From Candidatus Delongbacteria bacterium (GTDB lineage Bacteria > UBA4055), in assembly GCA_016937995.1 (NCBI GenBank), contig JAFGVM010000087.1, positions 1 to 27,104 on the forward strand: 27,104 nucleotides of DNA, read 5' to 3'. Below the pieces are notes generated by a model. That model saw only the letters and a program-made list of their open reading frames with translations. It made no database searches and was not told the DNA's origin. Of this stretch, positions 1 to 8,606 are shown in pieces (positions within the stretch are counted from its first letter, which is position 1; each line of letters begins with the position of its first letter). The translations under genes were made by a program, and so were the position numbers.

Positions 1-1
1 G

Positions 2-154
2 GGTAGAACTGTTGCTAAACTGGTTGACGGAAACCTTTCTAAAGGTTCTCACAAAGTATCTTTCGATGCTTCTAACCTGGTAAGTGGTGTTTATTACTAC
101 AACCTAAAATCAGGTAACGTGAACCAAACTAAGAAAATGATGCTTATCAAATAA
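2..154 (+). CDS. C-terminal end of a T9SS-sorted secreted protein (partial)
   Basis: This is the last 50 codons of a gene that begins before the window; the frame is open from base 2 and stops at TAA 152-154. The product has the beta-strand pattern of a type A T9SS C-terminal sorting domain: a TVAKLVDG segment, a KGSHKVSFDAS segment, then SGVYYYNL and a basic end KKMMLIK. It matches segment by segment the end of the next gene (VVAKLVDG, GYHSVEFNAS, SGIYYYSM, HKMMLLK). In the FCB group such domains send proteins through the outer membrane by T9SS, after which the domain is removed or used for attachment. It uses more C-ending codons (AAC, TTC, TAC) than the next gene, which may point to high expression. 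The functional part of the protein lies outside the window. Confidence 0.85.
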   Translation, partial: GRTVAKLVDGNLSKGSHKVSFDASNLVSGVYYYNLKSGNVNQTKKMMLIK

Positions 155-181
155 TTTCACAACATTTTCTTTACCATAAAG

Positions 182-209
182 CCCGGCATTCTTGTCGGGT
201 TTTTTTTTC
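182..209 (+). terminator. Rho-independent terminator after the partial T9SS gene
   Basis: A 7-bp stem, CCCGGCA (182-188) with TGTCGGG (193-199) including one G-T pair, has a TTCT loop and is followed by about nine T residues. It begins 28 bases after the stop codon. A nearly identical element follows the next T9SS gene at 4185-4211. Confidence 0.9.
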
Positions 210-240
210 TTTACTAAGATATTATTAATTTGTATTTTAT
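210..240 (+). promoter_or_regulatory. Sigma70-like promoter for the large T9SS gene
   Basis: A -35-like TTTACT (210-215) and a -10-like TATTTT (233-238) are separated by 17 bases. The same pair with the same spacing occurs before leuS (4228-4258), and the bases TTTACTAA and TTTGTATTTTAT are shared. The element lies directly after a terminator and about 40 bases before the start codon, as expected for a promoter starting a new transcription unit. Confidence 0.6.
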
Positions 241-279
241 CCCTGAAAAGAAATCTATCTAATTAATGGAGGAAGTTTG

Positions 280-2151
280 ATGAGGAAAATTTTAGCCCTG
301 ATGTTGGCACTGTTTGCTGCAAGCATCTTTGCTGCTGACTGGCATTCCAATGCAGAAAGAATGGAAATTAAACCAAGAATTGCAAGCAAGGATACAGTTT
401 GGTATAGTTATGCGCAATCCGGCTCTGGATGGGTAATGCAGGTTCCGATGGAAAGAGCAACGTATTATCAAATTGATGATTTTACAATTGAGTATCCCTC
501 GATTCTTCATGGTGTTGACACTTATCTTTTTGACATCGGAGAAGAATTCACTTACAAAGTTTACGCTAAGGATGGTGTAACATTATTATGGGAATCTGCT
601 GTTGTTTCTTCTGTGGAAGGATATAACGAAGTGCTACTTGACACACCGATCGTTATGACAGATGATTTCTGGCTTTCAATTGCTCCCGTAACCGGAGGAT
701 ATCCAAGACAGTTCGCTCAGGACCAGGTTGAACCTTGTCACAGTTATTTAAGTGACGGTGCAGGTGGATGGGATCAATGGACTGCTACAGGTGGTAAATA
801 CTACGAAAATTTCAATTATGTATACCTGGAGCCTTACTCAGGTGCAGATATTTATCCTCCGAATGCAAGAGACTTAACCGGAACTGATTGCTTTCAGGAC
901 TTTGATATGAACCTTACTCTCACAGTTCATGATCAGAATCCGGTGACTTCACCAATGTCCTCCCAATATTCTCTTGACGGCGGATCAACATGGACTGATT
1001 TCAATATGATCTCAGCTAAAGGCAGTTATACATTTACTGGTACTATCCCCGGTCAGCCCGATGGAACAACCGGGATTGTAAAGTTCAATCTGGATGATGG
1101 GATCAATACACCAGTATGGTCAAATAACTACAATATCATGTGGTCTAAAGACCTGCCTTTATTTGTTGAGGATTTTGAAAATACTTCTTTCCCTCCAAGT
1201 GGATGGACATTAGTTACAACAGGAGCTGGCTGGGTCGAAGGTTCACCTGTTACCGGAGGATTTGCTCATAGTGGTTCAAAGTCAGCTACTCATTTGGATG
1301 ATAGCGGTGCACAGGATGACTGGTTAATAACTCCTGTGATATCTATTCCTCCTGATCCTTCTGCTACTTTAAATTTCTGGGAAACTGTTTATTGGACACA
1401 GTATATGAACGGTATTAATGAGATCTGTGTAACGGTAGATGGCGGAGCAACTTTTACTCAGATATGGGCTGAAGATGCAGCATTTGTGGCTGCAAATATA
1501 ATTGATGGTGATTTCTATTACAGATCAGCGACATTGTCGGCTTATGCCGGCCAGGATATTCAATTAGGTTTCCATTATACAGGTGATTACGGTTGCCAAT
1601 GGTATATAGATGATATAGAGGTTCTTTATGATTATGAAGCTCCTTCTATAACTTCAATTATTGCAAATGAAGCTCTATCCCCGGTTGTGGGTGCATATCT
1701 TAATAATGATATGTTGATAATACTCGATATTTATGACGTTACCGGAGTAGCTTCAGTTGTTGGACATTATACATTTGACGGTGGAACTACTATAGTTGAT
1801 GTGGATTTTTCTCAGTCAAAAGGTGGAACTGAATACTGGACAGGAACTATCCCGGCAATGGCTTCAGTATCTTCAGGAACAATAAATTTTGATCTTACTG
1901 ATATTGGAGGTTTATCAGGCACGAGTACGGATTATAACATTGAATTCGTATATGATGACGGAATACCTGTAATTAATCTATTCGATTATGGAGATCCGGT
2001 ATTTGTGACTGATGACATGAATTTAAAACTATACTTTTCTGACGAATCCGCAATATCTAGTTGTACGGGTTATTACAGTAAAGATGATTTTGCAACTTCA
2101 GTTCCTGTAACAATGACTCCTTCAAAAATCAATGATTATATGTATGTATGA
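280..2151 (+). CDS. N-terminal part of a large T9SS-sorted multidomain protein, ended by an in-frame TGA
   Basis: The start chosen is ATG 280, with GGAGG at 268-272 seven bases upstream; a TTG at 277 is less likely. The first ~20 residues are a signal peptide (RKILALMLALFAASIFA, then ADW). After ~270 residues of beta-rich sequence comes a choice-of-anchor-J/MAM-like module (about 1153-1632), with the usual DFEN...GW start, the DDWLITP motif and the final WYIDDIEV. Repeated Ig-like units of ~100 residues follow, each with a Y.(L/F)DGG strand and a TGTIP or TIP strand. The frame stops at TGA 2149-2151 inside the third such unit, then stays open in the same frame to 4161. This is therefore the front of one 1293-codon gene rather than a complete protein. 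If translation ends here, the product would reach the periplasm without its T9SS sorting domain. The role is probably adhesion or binding at the surface; no catalytic motif was seen. Confidence 0.8.
   Translation: MRKILALMLALFAASIFAADWHSNAERMEIKPRIASKDTVWYSYAQSGSGWVMQVPMERATYYQIDDFTIEYPSILHGVDTYLFDIGEEFTYKVYAKDGVTLLWESAVVSSVEGYNEVLLDTPIVMTDDFWLSIAPVTGGYPRQFAQDQVEPCHSYLSDGAGGWDQWTATGGKYYENFNYVYLEPYSGADIYPPNARDLTGTDCFQDFDMNLTLTVHDQNPVTSPMSSQYSLDGGSTWTDFNMISAKGSYTFTGTIPGQPDGTTGIVKFNLDDGINTPVWSNNYNIMWSKDLPLFVEDFENTSFPPSGWTLVTTGAGWVEGSPVTGGFAHSGSKSATHLDDSGAQDDWLITPVISIPPDPSATLNFWETVYWTQYMNGINEICVTVDGGATFTQIWAEDAAFVAANIIDGDFYYRSATLSAYAGQDIQLGFHYTGDYGCQWYIDDIEVLYDYEAPSITSIIANEALSPVVGAYLNNDMLIILDIYDVTGVASVVGHYTFDGGTTIVDVDFSQSKGGTEYWTGTIPAMASVSSGTINFDLTDIGGLSGTSTDYNIEFVYDDGIPVINLFDYGDPVFVTDDMNLKLYFSDESAISSCTGYYSKDDFATSVPVTMTPSKINDYMYV
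2149..2151 (+). other. In-frame TGA interrupting the T9SS gene
   Basis: The TGA sits in YMYV*IIPAEA. Aligned with the earlier units of the same protein (TFTGTIPGQ, EYWTGTIPAM), it falls on the glycine of TGTIP, so one base change from GGA would explain it. TGG to TGA is also possible. TGA serves as a normal stop for the TolC-like gene (19310-19312), so the codon is probably a true nonsense mutation or a sequencing or assembly error rather than a reassigned codon. Confidence 0.8.
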
Positions 2152-4161
2152 ATTATTCCGGCTGAGGCTACCGAAACTTTCGCAGAAGTTGCTTTCTCAG
2201 TAGCTGATGTTGAAGGTAATATCACAAACTCTGAAGAATATCAGGTCAAATGGCTTGACGGAGCTATAGTTTTCTTTGATGATTTTGATGCTAACTATGA
2301 TCCTGCTAACTGGATATATCCTTCAGGAACAACATGGGCTGTAACTGATGAAACTTCTTATTCTCCTACTCATTCAATGACAGATAGTCCCGGAGGCAAC
2401 TATGATGATCAGGTAATAAGTTCATTATGGACTAAAGCTATTGATCTAAGTAGTGCAGAAGCAGCTACAATGTTCTTTTGGGCAAAGATAGATCTTGAAA
2501 AAGATTTTGATTATGTTTATCTGCAGGCTACACCTGATAACGGTATGACATGGATACAGGTCGCTGTATTTAACGGAGAAGGTGGTGACTGGGAATTCCA
2601 GACAATTAATCTTGGTGCTTTGGCACATGAGGCAGCAGTTCAATTCAGATTCTATTTTGTTTCTGATCTTTATGTCACAACTGATGGTATGCATATAGAC
2701 GATATTAAAATTGCTTCTTATAATCAGGACTATTCATGGCCAATTCCTTACTATGAGACAGGTCCTTTAGTTGTTGGTACTGATCCGTATGTAGTGACTG
2801 TAGATCTTCAAGATCCTTCTGGAATCAGTGAAAGTAAGCTTATATATTCTGTTGATGGTGGACCTGAAATGGAAGTAATATCTGACCCTGCATCCGGTGC
2901 TAGTGGTATGTACTCATACACGATACCTGCTCAAGCACCTTACTCAAGAGTATCATATAAAATTACAGCGTTTGATAATTCGCCTTATCTTAATTACATG
3001 GAAACTAAAAACTATGAGATAATCTTCGGTAATTACCTATATTATGAGAATGGAGATGAATATACAGATTATCTTGATATCATAGGTTCTGATGTAACTG
3101 CTTCGGCTTACGCTATCGCAAAACGAATTACAATGGGACCACTTGAAACAAAAGACCATTACAAAGCGGATCTTGTTGGATTCACAATTGCAAATTACAT
3201 ATCTGAAGAATACCCTAGTGACCCGTTATATGCTCATGTGTGGGAAGATACAGGTAACGGACCTGGAGAAGACCTCATACCACCAATTTACATGGTGCAA
3301 GGTGCAACGTTAGAAGATTCGTATGCTCTTACATGGGTCGATCTAACATCATATTCGGCTGAATTGTCTGATCTTGAAGGTGATGTGTATGTGGGTTATA
3401 CTTCAGCCGGAACTGCTACTAATATACTTTATGAAGTTGTTTCCAGTCATACAGGAGAACCGGGTTATACTGCTTTTAAAAGATCTTGGTTGGGTATTGG
3501 AAATGATGCAGGTGTAGTATGGTCTCTTGATCAGGCAAATGTATACCATATCAGTGCAATTACCGGACCTTATACACTGGTCGATGCACCATTAGCTCCT
3601 CTTGGGCTGACGGGTAGAGGCGGTGAAGGCAACATTATCTTAGAATGGATCCCTGGAGTTGAAGATGATATTGACTACTATAATGTATATAGAGGTCTTA
3701 CAGAGGATTTTACTATCGGAACTCCAATAGGAACTGTTCTGGCTACTGATCCAGCTACTTATGTAGATGTTGCTCCTACAGGAACTATTGATGGTTATTA
3801 TTATTATAAAGTTACTGCTGTTGATGTTGATTCGAACGAAGGATCTGCTTCTAAAGAAGTAAAAATCAATCCAACAGGTATAGATGGTAATATTCCTTTA
3901 ATTACAGCTCTGGAGCAGAACTACCCAAATCCATTCAATCCTGTTACTACTATTAATTTCAGTACAGCAGTTGAAGGAAATGTTAATTTAACTGTTTACA
4001 ATACTGCAGGTGCGGTTGTTGCAAAATTAGTTGATGGAAGAATGGACAGAGGTTATCATTCTGTTGAATTTAACGCTTCAAGTTTAGTAAGTGGTATCTA
4101 TTACTATTCTATGAAACTCAATGATAAAGTGTTCACACACAAAATGATGCTTCTTAAATAA
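2152..4161 (+). CDS. C-terminal part of the same T9SS protein (MAM-like, FnIII, sorting domain)
   Basis: The frame is continuous with the preceding piece; the first internal ATG is at 2377, has no ribosome binding site and lies inside a domain, so this is not an independent gene. Order: the end of the interrupted Ig-like unit; a second MAM/choice-of-anchor-like module (about 2275-2715, starting FFDDFD and ending DGMHIDDIKI); another Ig-like unit with DGGPEMEV and YTIPAQA; a ~190-residue beta-rich region; a fibronectin type III domain (about 3590-3870, LEWIPG...YYNVYRG...YYYYKVTAVD); and a type A T9SS sorting domain with NYPNPFNP at 3919-3942 and the basic end HKMMLLK. The domains indicate a large extracellular or surface protein exported through T9SS. 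It can be made as one protein only if the TGA is read through or is an error. Confidence 0.8.
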   Translation: MIPAEATETFAEVAFSVADVEGNITNSEEYQVKWLDGAIVFFDDFDANYDPANWIYPSGTTWAVTDETSYSPTHSMTDSPGGNYDDQVISSLWTKAIDLSSAEAATMFFWAKIDLEKDFDYVYLQATPDNGMTWIQVAVFNGEGGDWEFQTINLGALAHEAAVQFRFYFVSDLYVTTDGMHIDDIKIASYNQDYSWPIPYYETGPLVVGTDPYVVTVDLQDPSGISESKLIYSVDGGPEMEVISDPASGASGMYSYTIPAQAPYSRVSYKITAFDNSPYLNYMETKNYEIIFGNYLYYENGDEYTDYLDIIGSDVTASAYAIAKRITMGPLETKDHYKADLVGFTIANYISEEYPSDPLYAHVWEDTGNGPGEDLIPPIYMVQGATLEDSYALTWVDLTSYSAELSDLEGDVYVGYTSAGTATNILYEVVSSHTGEPGYTAFKRSWLGIGNDAGVVWSLDQANVYHISAITGPYTLVDAPLAPLGLTGRGGEGNIILEWIPGVEDDIDYYNVYRGLTEDFTIGTPIGTVLATDPATYVDVAPTGTIDGYYYYKVTAVDVDSNEGSASKEVKINPTGIDGNIPLITALEQNYPNPFNPVTTINFSTAVEGNVNLTVYNTAGAVVAKLVDGRMDRGYHSVEFNASSLVSGIYYYSMKLNDKVFTHKMMLLK

Positions 4162-4184
4162 TACTTGCTTTAATAATGAAAAAG

Positions 4185-4211
4185 CCCGGCATACTTGTCG
4201 GGTTTTTTTTT
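4185..4211 (+). terminator. Rho-independent terminator after the T9SS gene
   Basis: The stem CCCGGCA (4185-4191) pairs with TGTCGGG (4196-4202), with a TACT loop and a nine-T tract. It differs from the terminator at 182-209 by one loop base and starts 23 bases after the TAA. Confidence 0.9.
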
Positions 4212-4227
4212 ACTTTTGAAAAATATC

Positions 4228-4258
4228 TTTACTAAAAACCAATAATTTTGTATTTTAT
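4228..4258 (+). promoter_or_regulatory. Sigma70-like promoter for leuS
   Basis: TTTACT (4228-4233) and TATTTT (4251-4256) are 17 bases apart, copying the arrangement at 210-240. The predicted leader before ATG 4294 is about 30 bases. Confidence 0.6.
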
Positions 4259-4293
4259 GCACGCTTGATAAACATTAATAAAAAGGTAAGATT

Positions 4294-6753
4294 ATGGCAT
4301 ATCCATTTAAAGAGATAGAAAAGAAGTGGAGAAAATATTGGGAGGATAATAAGATCTATTCTACTGATATGAACTCAGATAAACCAAAATATTATAACTT
4401 ATGTATGTTTCCTTATCCATCCGGAGATAAATTACATCTTGGGCATTGGTTTAATTACGGTCCATTTGATGCACATTCCAGATTTATGAAAATGAGAGGA
4501 TATAATGTTTTATCACCTGTCGGTTATGATTCATTCGGCCTTCCAACAGAAAATTACTCATTAAAAAACAATATACATCCGGCTGAAGCAACAGAGATCA
4601 ATATTAAAAAATTTACAGAACAGTATAAGGGCATTGGTGGAATGTATGACTGGGATCATTATCTAGCGACCAGTGACCCTTCATATTATAAATGGACTCA
4701 ATGGCTATTCCTTACATTATACAAGAATGAACTGGCTTATCAATCTGATGGTATGATCAATTATTGTCCTGAATGTGCAACCGTAGTTGCGAACTCTGAA
4801 GTATTTGCTGATGGATCTCACGAACGTTGTGGTACAATTATTGAGAAAAAATCAATAAAAAGCTGGTATTTCAAAACTACGAAATATGCTCAAAGACTTT
4901 TAGACGACCTTGATAAAACTGATTATCCTGATAAAACAAGATTAATGCAGACTAACTGGATAGGCAGATCTGAAGGTGCTATTATAAATTTCAAAGTTGT
5001 TAATACAGATAAGTCATTTGATGTTTTTACAACAAGACCTGATACACTTTACGGAGCAACCTATTGTACATTAGCCCCTGAATCACCTCTGGTAATGGAT
5101 ATCGTGACCGATGATCAAAAAGAAGATGTATTAAATTACATTGAGTCAATAAAATCTTTATCTGAAATTGACAGACAGTCAACGGTTAGAGAGAAAACAG
5201 GTGCGTTCACAGGAGCTTATGCAGTCAATCCTATTAATGGTAATGAAATACCTGTATGGATCTCTGATTATGTTCTGTTATCTTACGGTACCGGTGCTGT
5301 TATGGCTGTTCCAGCCCATGATACTAGAGATTTTGAATTTGCTGCAAAATTCAATATTCCTTTAAAAGTAGTGATCAAACCTTTCGATAGAGAATTGAAT
5401 GATAATAATATCACAGAAGCTTATACCGAAGAAGGTATAATGGTTAATTCTGCTGAGTTTACAGGTATTAACTCAAAGGAAGGCATTACTAAGGTAACTG
5501 AAAAACTTGCTTCTGAAGGAAACGGAAAGAAGCATATTTCTTATAAACTAAGAGACTGGTCAATATCAAGACAGAGATATTGGGGAGTTCCAATTCCTAT
5601 TATCTACTGTGATGATTGTGGAACGGTCCCGGTTCCTGAAAAGGATCTGCCTGTATTACTTCCTATGGATAAGAACATGGATATTAAACCTAAAGGCCAT
5701 GCTCCTCTATCACTGGTTGATTCATATATGAATACTACATGTCCAAAATGCGGTAAACCTGCTAAAAGAGATCCTGAGACTATGGATACTTTTGTATGTT
5801 CAAGCTGGTATTATTTAAGATATGTTAACACAAAGCTTGACAATAAACCTTTTGACAAGGATGAACTTTCCAAATGGATGCCCGTAGATGCATATATAGG
5901 TGGAACTGAGCACGTTAACGGACACATGATATATTCCAGATTTGTAACTAAAGCTCTTTTCGATCTTGGATACCTAACCTTTGATGAACCATTCTATAAA
6001 GTAATTCATCAGGGCATGATCACCAGGGATGGTGGAAAAATGTCTAAGAGTAAAGGTAATGTTGTATCTCCTGATGAATTTGTTGATCAGTATGGTACTG
6101 ATGTTTTCAGATTATATATGATGTTCATGACAAATTTCAGAGATGGTGGTGACTGGTCTGACGATGGAATTGCGGGTGTTGACAGATTTGTGAACAGGAT
6201 CTGGCGTTTAGTTTACGAAAATGATATTAAGAACACGGGTAATAAAGTTATTGATGCAGATCTTAATTACAGGTTAAACTATACTATCAAGGAAGTTACC
6301 TCAAGTGTAGAGGATTTCTATTTCAACACATCTATAGCAAGATTAATGGAGCTGTTCAATGAGTTGTCGGCTTACCAGAAAGATGAAAAGAGATTTAATC
6401 CTGATTTCTACAATGAAGTGGTCGAGAAATTTATCATTATGCTTTCTCCGTTCACTCCGCATATCGCGGAAGAACTTTGGGAGATATTTGGGAACAAACC
6501 ATCTTTATTCAACGCACCATGGCCTCAGTTTGATCAGAGTGCAATGGTAAAGCAAAACCAGACAATCACAGTTCAGGTAAATGGGAAAGTAAGAGCGAAC
6601 ATTGAAGCTCCTGTTGATATTGATGACGAGGCGATAAAAGAACTTGTTTTTAATGATGAAAAGGTAATAGCTCACATGAGTGGTAAACAACTTGTTAAAA
6701 CAATTGTAATAAACGCGAAATCAGGTAAAATGGTTAATCTGGTTTTAAGATAA
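4294..6753 (+). CDS. leuS: Leucyl-tRNA synthetase (class I)
   Basis: The enzyme charges tRNA-Leu with leucine using ATP, in the cytoplasm. The 819 residues match the bacterial LeuRS length. Visible motifs: the class I HIGH signature as HLGH (residues 48-51) after PYPSG; a Cys cluster (CPEC...ERCG) in the zinc-containing region; the CP1 editing domain with TTRPDTLYGAT and GTGAVMAVPAHD; a second Cys pair region (CDDC...CPKCG); the KMSKS loop (582-586, starting at base 6037); and a C-terminal tRNA-binding region ending in VNGKVRA...KTIVINAKSGKMVNLV. ATG 4294 follows AAGG (4283-4286) with a 7-base gap. It has its own promoter and is closed by a bidirectional terminator, so it seems to be a single-gene unit. 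Nothing in it looks degraded, and it contains no internal TGA. Confidence 0.98.
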   Translation: MAYPFKEIEKKWRKYWEDNKIYSTDMNSDKPKYYNLCMFPYPSGDKLHLGHWFNYGPFDAHSRFMKMRGYNVLSPVGYDSFGLPTENYSLKNNIHPAEATEINIKKFTEQYKGIGGMYDWDHYLATSDPSYYKWTQWLFLTLYKNELAYQSDGMINYCPECATVVANSEVFADGSHERCGTIIEKKSIKSWYFKTTKYAQRLLDDLDKTDYPDKTRLMQTNWIGRSEGAIINFKVVNTDKSFDVFTTRPDTLYGATYCTLAPESPLVMDIVTDDQKEDVLNYIESIKSLSEIDRQSTVREKTGAFTGAYAVNPINGNEIPVWISDYVLLSYGTGAVMAVPAHDTRDFEFAAKFNIPLKVVIKPFDRELNDNNITEAYTEEGIMVNSAEFTGINSKEGITKVTEKLASEGNGKKHISYKLRDWSISRQRYWGVPIPIIYCDDCGTVPVPEKDLPVLLPMDKNMDIKPKGHAPLSLVDSYMNTTCPKCGKPAKRDPETMDTFVCSSWYYLRYVNTKLDNKPFDKDELSKWMPVDAYIGGTEHVNGHMIYSRFVTKALFDLGYLTFDEPFYKVIHQGMITRDGGKMSKSKGNVVSPDEFVDQYGTDVFRLYMMFMTNFRDGGDWSDDGIAGVDRFVNRIWRLVYENDIKNTGNKVIDADLNYRLNYTIKEVTSSVEDFYFNTSIARLMELFNELSAYQKDEKRFNPDFYNEVVEKFIIMLSPFTPHIAEELWEIFGNKPSLFNAPWPQFDQSAMVKQNQTITVQVNGKVRANIEAPVDIDDEAIKELVFNDEKVIAHMSGKQLVKTIVINAKSGKMVNLVLR

Positions 6754-6774
6754 TTTCAAAAATGTTATCAAACG

Positions 6775-6804
6775 AAAAAAGACGCTTTGAAGCGTCTTTT
6801 TTTT
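6775..6804. terminator. Bidirectional terminator between leuS and the ABC operon
   Basis: GACGCTT (6781-6787) pairs with AAGCGTC (6790-6796), extended by an A tract (6775-6780) and a T tract (6797-6804). It therefore works from both sides of these convergent genes. The T tract overlaps the TAA (6803-6805) of the ABC permease gene on the other strand. Confidence 0.9.
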
Positions 6805-7543
6805 ATACTTCGGTACTTTCTATTTTATTAGAAACTTTATTTAAGCAATATCTCGATGATATTAATATTATAAAATATACTGAAAATACCGAGACGTAGG
6901 TAATATTGGACAGATCGTAATATTTTATGGAATACGCAGTTCCATAAATGTAAATGATCGGTAAAATTATAGTGATAATCGCCACCATCAGGCTTATCCC
7001 GCTTATAAATGTTAAAGCCAGCAACTTTTTAACTCCAAGTATAAAACCGTTATAATGGAAAGAATTATCCAGAACGAAATATGAGCTGAAAACAGTGATA
7101 CTCATAGTAGTGAATAATAATACAAAAGAACAATAAAATAAAAACCTCATTTCAATACTGTCCTGAAATCTGTTTAATAATACAAAAGTCCAGTAAAAAG
7201 GCTGAGTTATTAATACTAATGTCAAATTTGTCAATAATACTTTACTCTTAATAAATTTTTTAACTCCGGATGTAGTTGATCTCGCAAATAAAAAATTCTC
7301 TTTTTCCTTTGTGAACTGATTTATTGTTTGTAAAAAATTGGATAAGAAAACGAGTGTGAAAATAATGATCATAATTTTACTTAAAAATATATACACTCCC
7401 TCAGGAGAGTTCAAATATATTTTCATTAATGTATTTGTACTGGTATAATAAATTAAGATCATCTGGAAGATCAAAATAAAGATCAGGCTTAGAACTGCAT
7501 ACTTGTCCTTAAGTAGTAATTTTATATCTTTTAATATCAACAA
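6803..7543 (-). CDS. ABC transporter membrane subunit (ABC-2-like)
   Basis: The 246 residues are very hydrophobic, with about six predicted membrane helices (roughly residues 17-33, 52-72, 104-125, 131-153, 172-197 and 209-227) and short polar ends. I recognise no specific substrate family. The gene starts 15 bases after the stop of the ATPase gene 7559-8197, so the two should be made together and form a small exporter or membrane-associated ABC system. The start is TTG (7541-7543), with another TTG directly after it; AAAGG near the ATPase stop is the only ribosome-binding-like sequence, so the exact start is uncertain. It is the last gene of the M42-S4-ABC operon and ends within the bidirectional terminator. 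Confidence 0.75.
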   Translation of the reverse strand: MLILKDIKLLLKDKYAVLSLIFILIFQMILIYYTSTNTLMKIYLNSPEGVYIFLSKIMIIIFTLVFLSNFLQTINQFTKEKENFLFARSTTSGVKKFIKSKVLLTNLTLVLITQPFYWTFVLLNRFQDSIEMRFLFYCSFVLLFTTMSITVFSSYFVLDNSFHYNGFILGVKKLLALTFISGISLMVAIITIILPIIYIYGTAYSIKYYDLSNITYVSVFSVYFIILISSRYCLNKVSNKIESTEV

Positions 7544-7558
7544 AACAGTACCAGCCTT

Positions 7559-8197
7559 TTATGTATCCAAAGAACCATCTTTGATGTGGAGATTTTCTTT
7601 TATAGTAAGTTCTTTTATGTATTGCAGATGAGATGATGTAAAAATGATCGTAACTTCCCGCTCTGATAAGACCGTAAATATACTCTTTATAATATCTATA
7701 TCTCCAGAACCCAGTCCGGTAAACAATTCATCGATAATTAAAATAGACGGTGAGTGCAATAATGATAGAAATAATTTAATAAATTGTAGTTCGCCGGTAG
7801 AGAATGAGAATATTTTTCTTCGAAGATCACTGTTTATTTTAAAATACTGATCGAACCAGCTGATCTTGGCATTGATCTCATTATTATTTATCTTAAACTC
7901 TGATGCGAGAAATTTTATATGATCGTTAAGAGTCAGACCATCATAAAGAACATTTGTACTTGGAATATATGACAATAGTTTTTTCTGGTAACTTTCCAGG
8001 CTCACCATACCATATTCAATTTGACCATCATATTTTTTATGAATACCTGAAAGGATCTTGGTCAGAAGTGTTTTTCCTGAACCTACACCTCCATAAATAC
8101 CAATGATATCTCCCTTTGAAATATCTAATTCAGCACATTTTATGCTAAAATCACCGAATTGTTTATATATCTTGTTCAGATTTCTAATTTTAATCAT
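7559..8197 (-). CDS. ABC transporter ATP-binding subunit
   Basis: This cytoplasmic ATPase probably drives the adjacent permease. In 212 residues it shows Walker A GGVGSGKT (36-43), an ABC signature written FSTGE (132-136) instead of LSGGQ, Walker B ILIIDE (152-157) with catalytic Glu157, a D-loop-like GLGSGD, and the H-loop His190 (FTSSH). The Q-loop Gln is absent: the usual Y(L/I)PQ is YIPS (77-80). A degenerate signature plus a missing Q-loop Gln suggests altered coupling between ATP hydrolysis and transport. The ATG (8195-8197) overlaps the end of the S4 gene by 8 bases, indicating translational coupling. Confidence 0.85.
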   Translation of the reverse strand: MIKIRNLNKIYKQFGDFSIKCAELDISKGDIIGIYGGVGSGKTLLTKILSGIHKKYDGQIEYGMVSLESYQKKLLSYIPSTNVLYDGLTLNDHIKFLASEFKINNNEINAKISWFDQYFKINSDLRRKIFSFSTGELQFIKLFLSLLHSPSILIIDELFTGLGSGDIDIIKSIFTVLSEREVTIIFTSSHLQYIKELTIKENLHIKDGSLDT

Positions 8198-8600
8198 TGT
8201 TCATGTACTTGTATTTATTCAATATCCTTCTTTCTTTTTTGTTCGGCTTGCCTTTCATTTTAGCTTCTTTCAGGTCAAGGGCATTTTGCTCATCGATGAT
8301 CTTTGTAAGTTCGGTCGTTTTTTTGGACGGTTCAGGTTTGTTCAGCTCCTCATACAAACCTTTTGCAAGTTCTGCACTGATCGATCTCTCTGAAATTCCT
8401 ATGATCTTATAGTCTGAGTATTTTGAAGCTTTCTTAATGGTTAGAATATCACCTATCTTTATTATTTTGGATGGTTTTACCCTTTCACCATTAACTTTTA
8501 CTTTTGCACTCTCAACAGCATCTGCAGCAGCAACTCTCTGCTTATAGAATCTTGCTATCTTAAGCCATTTATCTATTCGTAATGATTGTAGATCTGTCAT
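8190..8600 (-). CDS. hslR: S4-domain RNA-binding protein, Hsp15 (HslR) family
   Basis: Hsp15 binds 50S subunits that carry a stalled nascent chain and helps ribosome rescue. The 136 residues begin with an S4 RNA-binding domain (residues ~8-60: LRIDKWLKIARFYKQR, then AVESAKVKVNGERVKPSKIIKIGDIL), close to the HslR pattern. They end with a charged tail containing KGKPNKKERRILNKY, as in HslR proteins (GRPTKKDRR). The gene starts six bases after the M42 peptidase stop and overlaps the ABC ATPase start, so it is in the middle of an operon. Other small S4 proteins such as RqcP are shorter and lack this tail, so HslR is preferred. Confidence 0.8.
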   Translation of the reverse strand: MTDLQSLRIDKWLKIARFYKQRVAAADAVESAKVKVNGERVKPSKIIKIGDILTIKKASKYSDYKIIGISERSISAELAKGLYEELNKPEPSKKTTELTKIIDEQNALDLKEAKMKGKPNKKERRILNKYKYMNND

Positions 8601-8606
8601 TATTTA

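Noticed and set aside
2377-4161. Independent gene starting at ATG 2377
   Set aside because: There is no ribosome binding site, the ATG is inside a domain, and the frame is continuous with the upstream piece from 2152.
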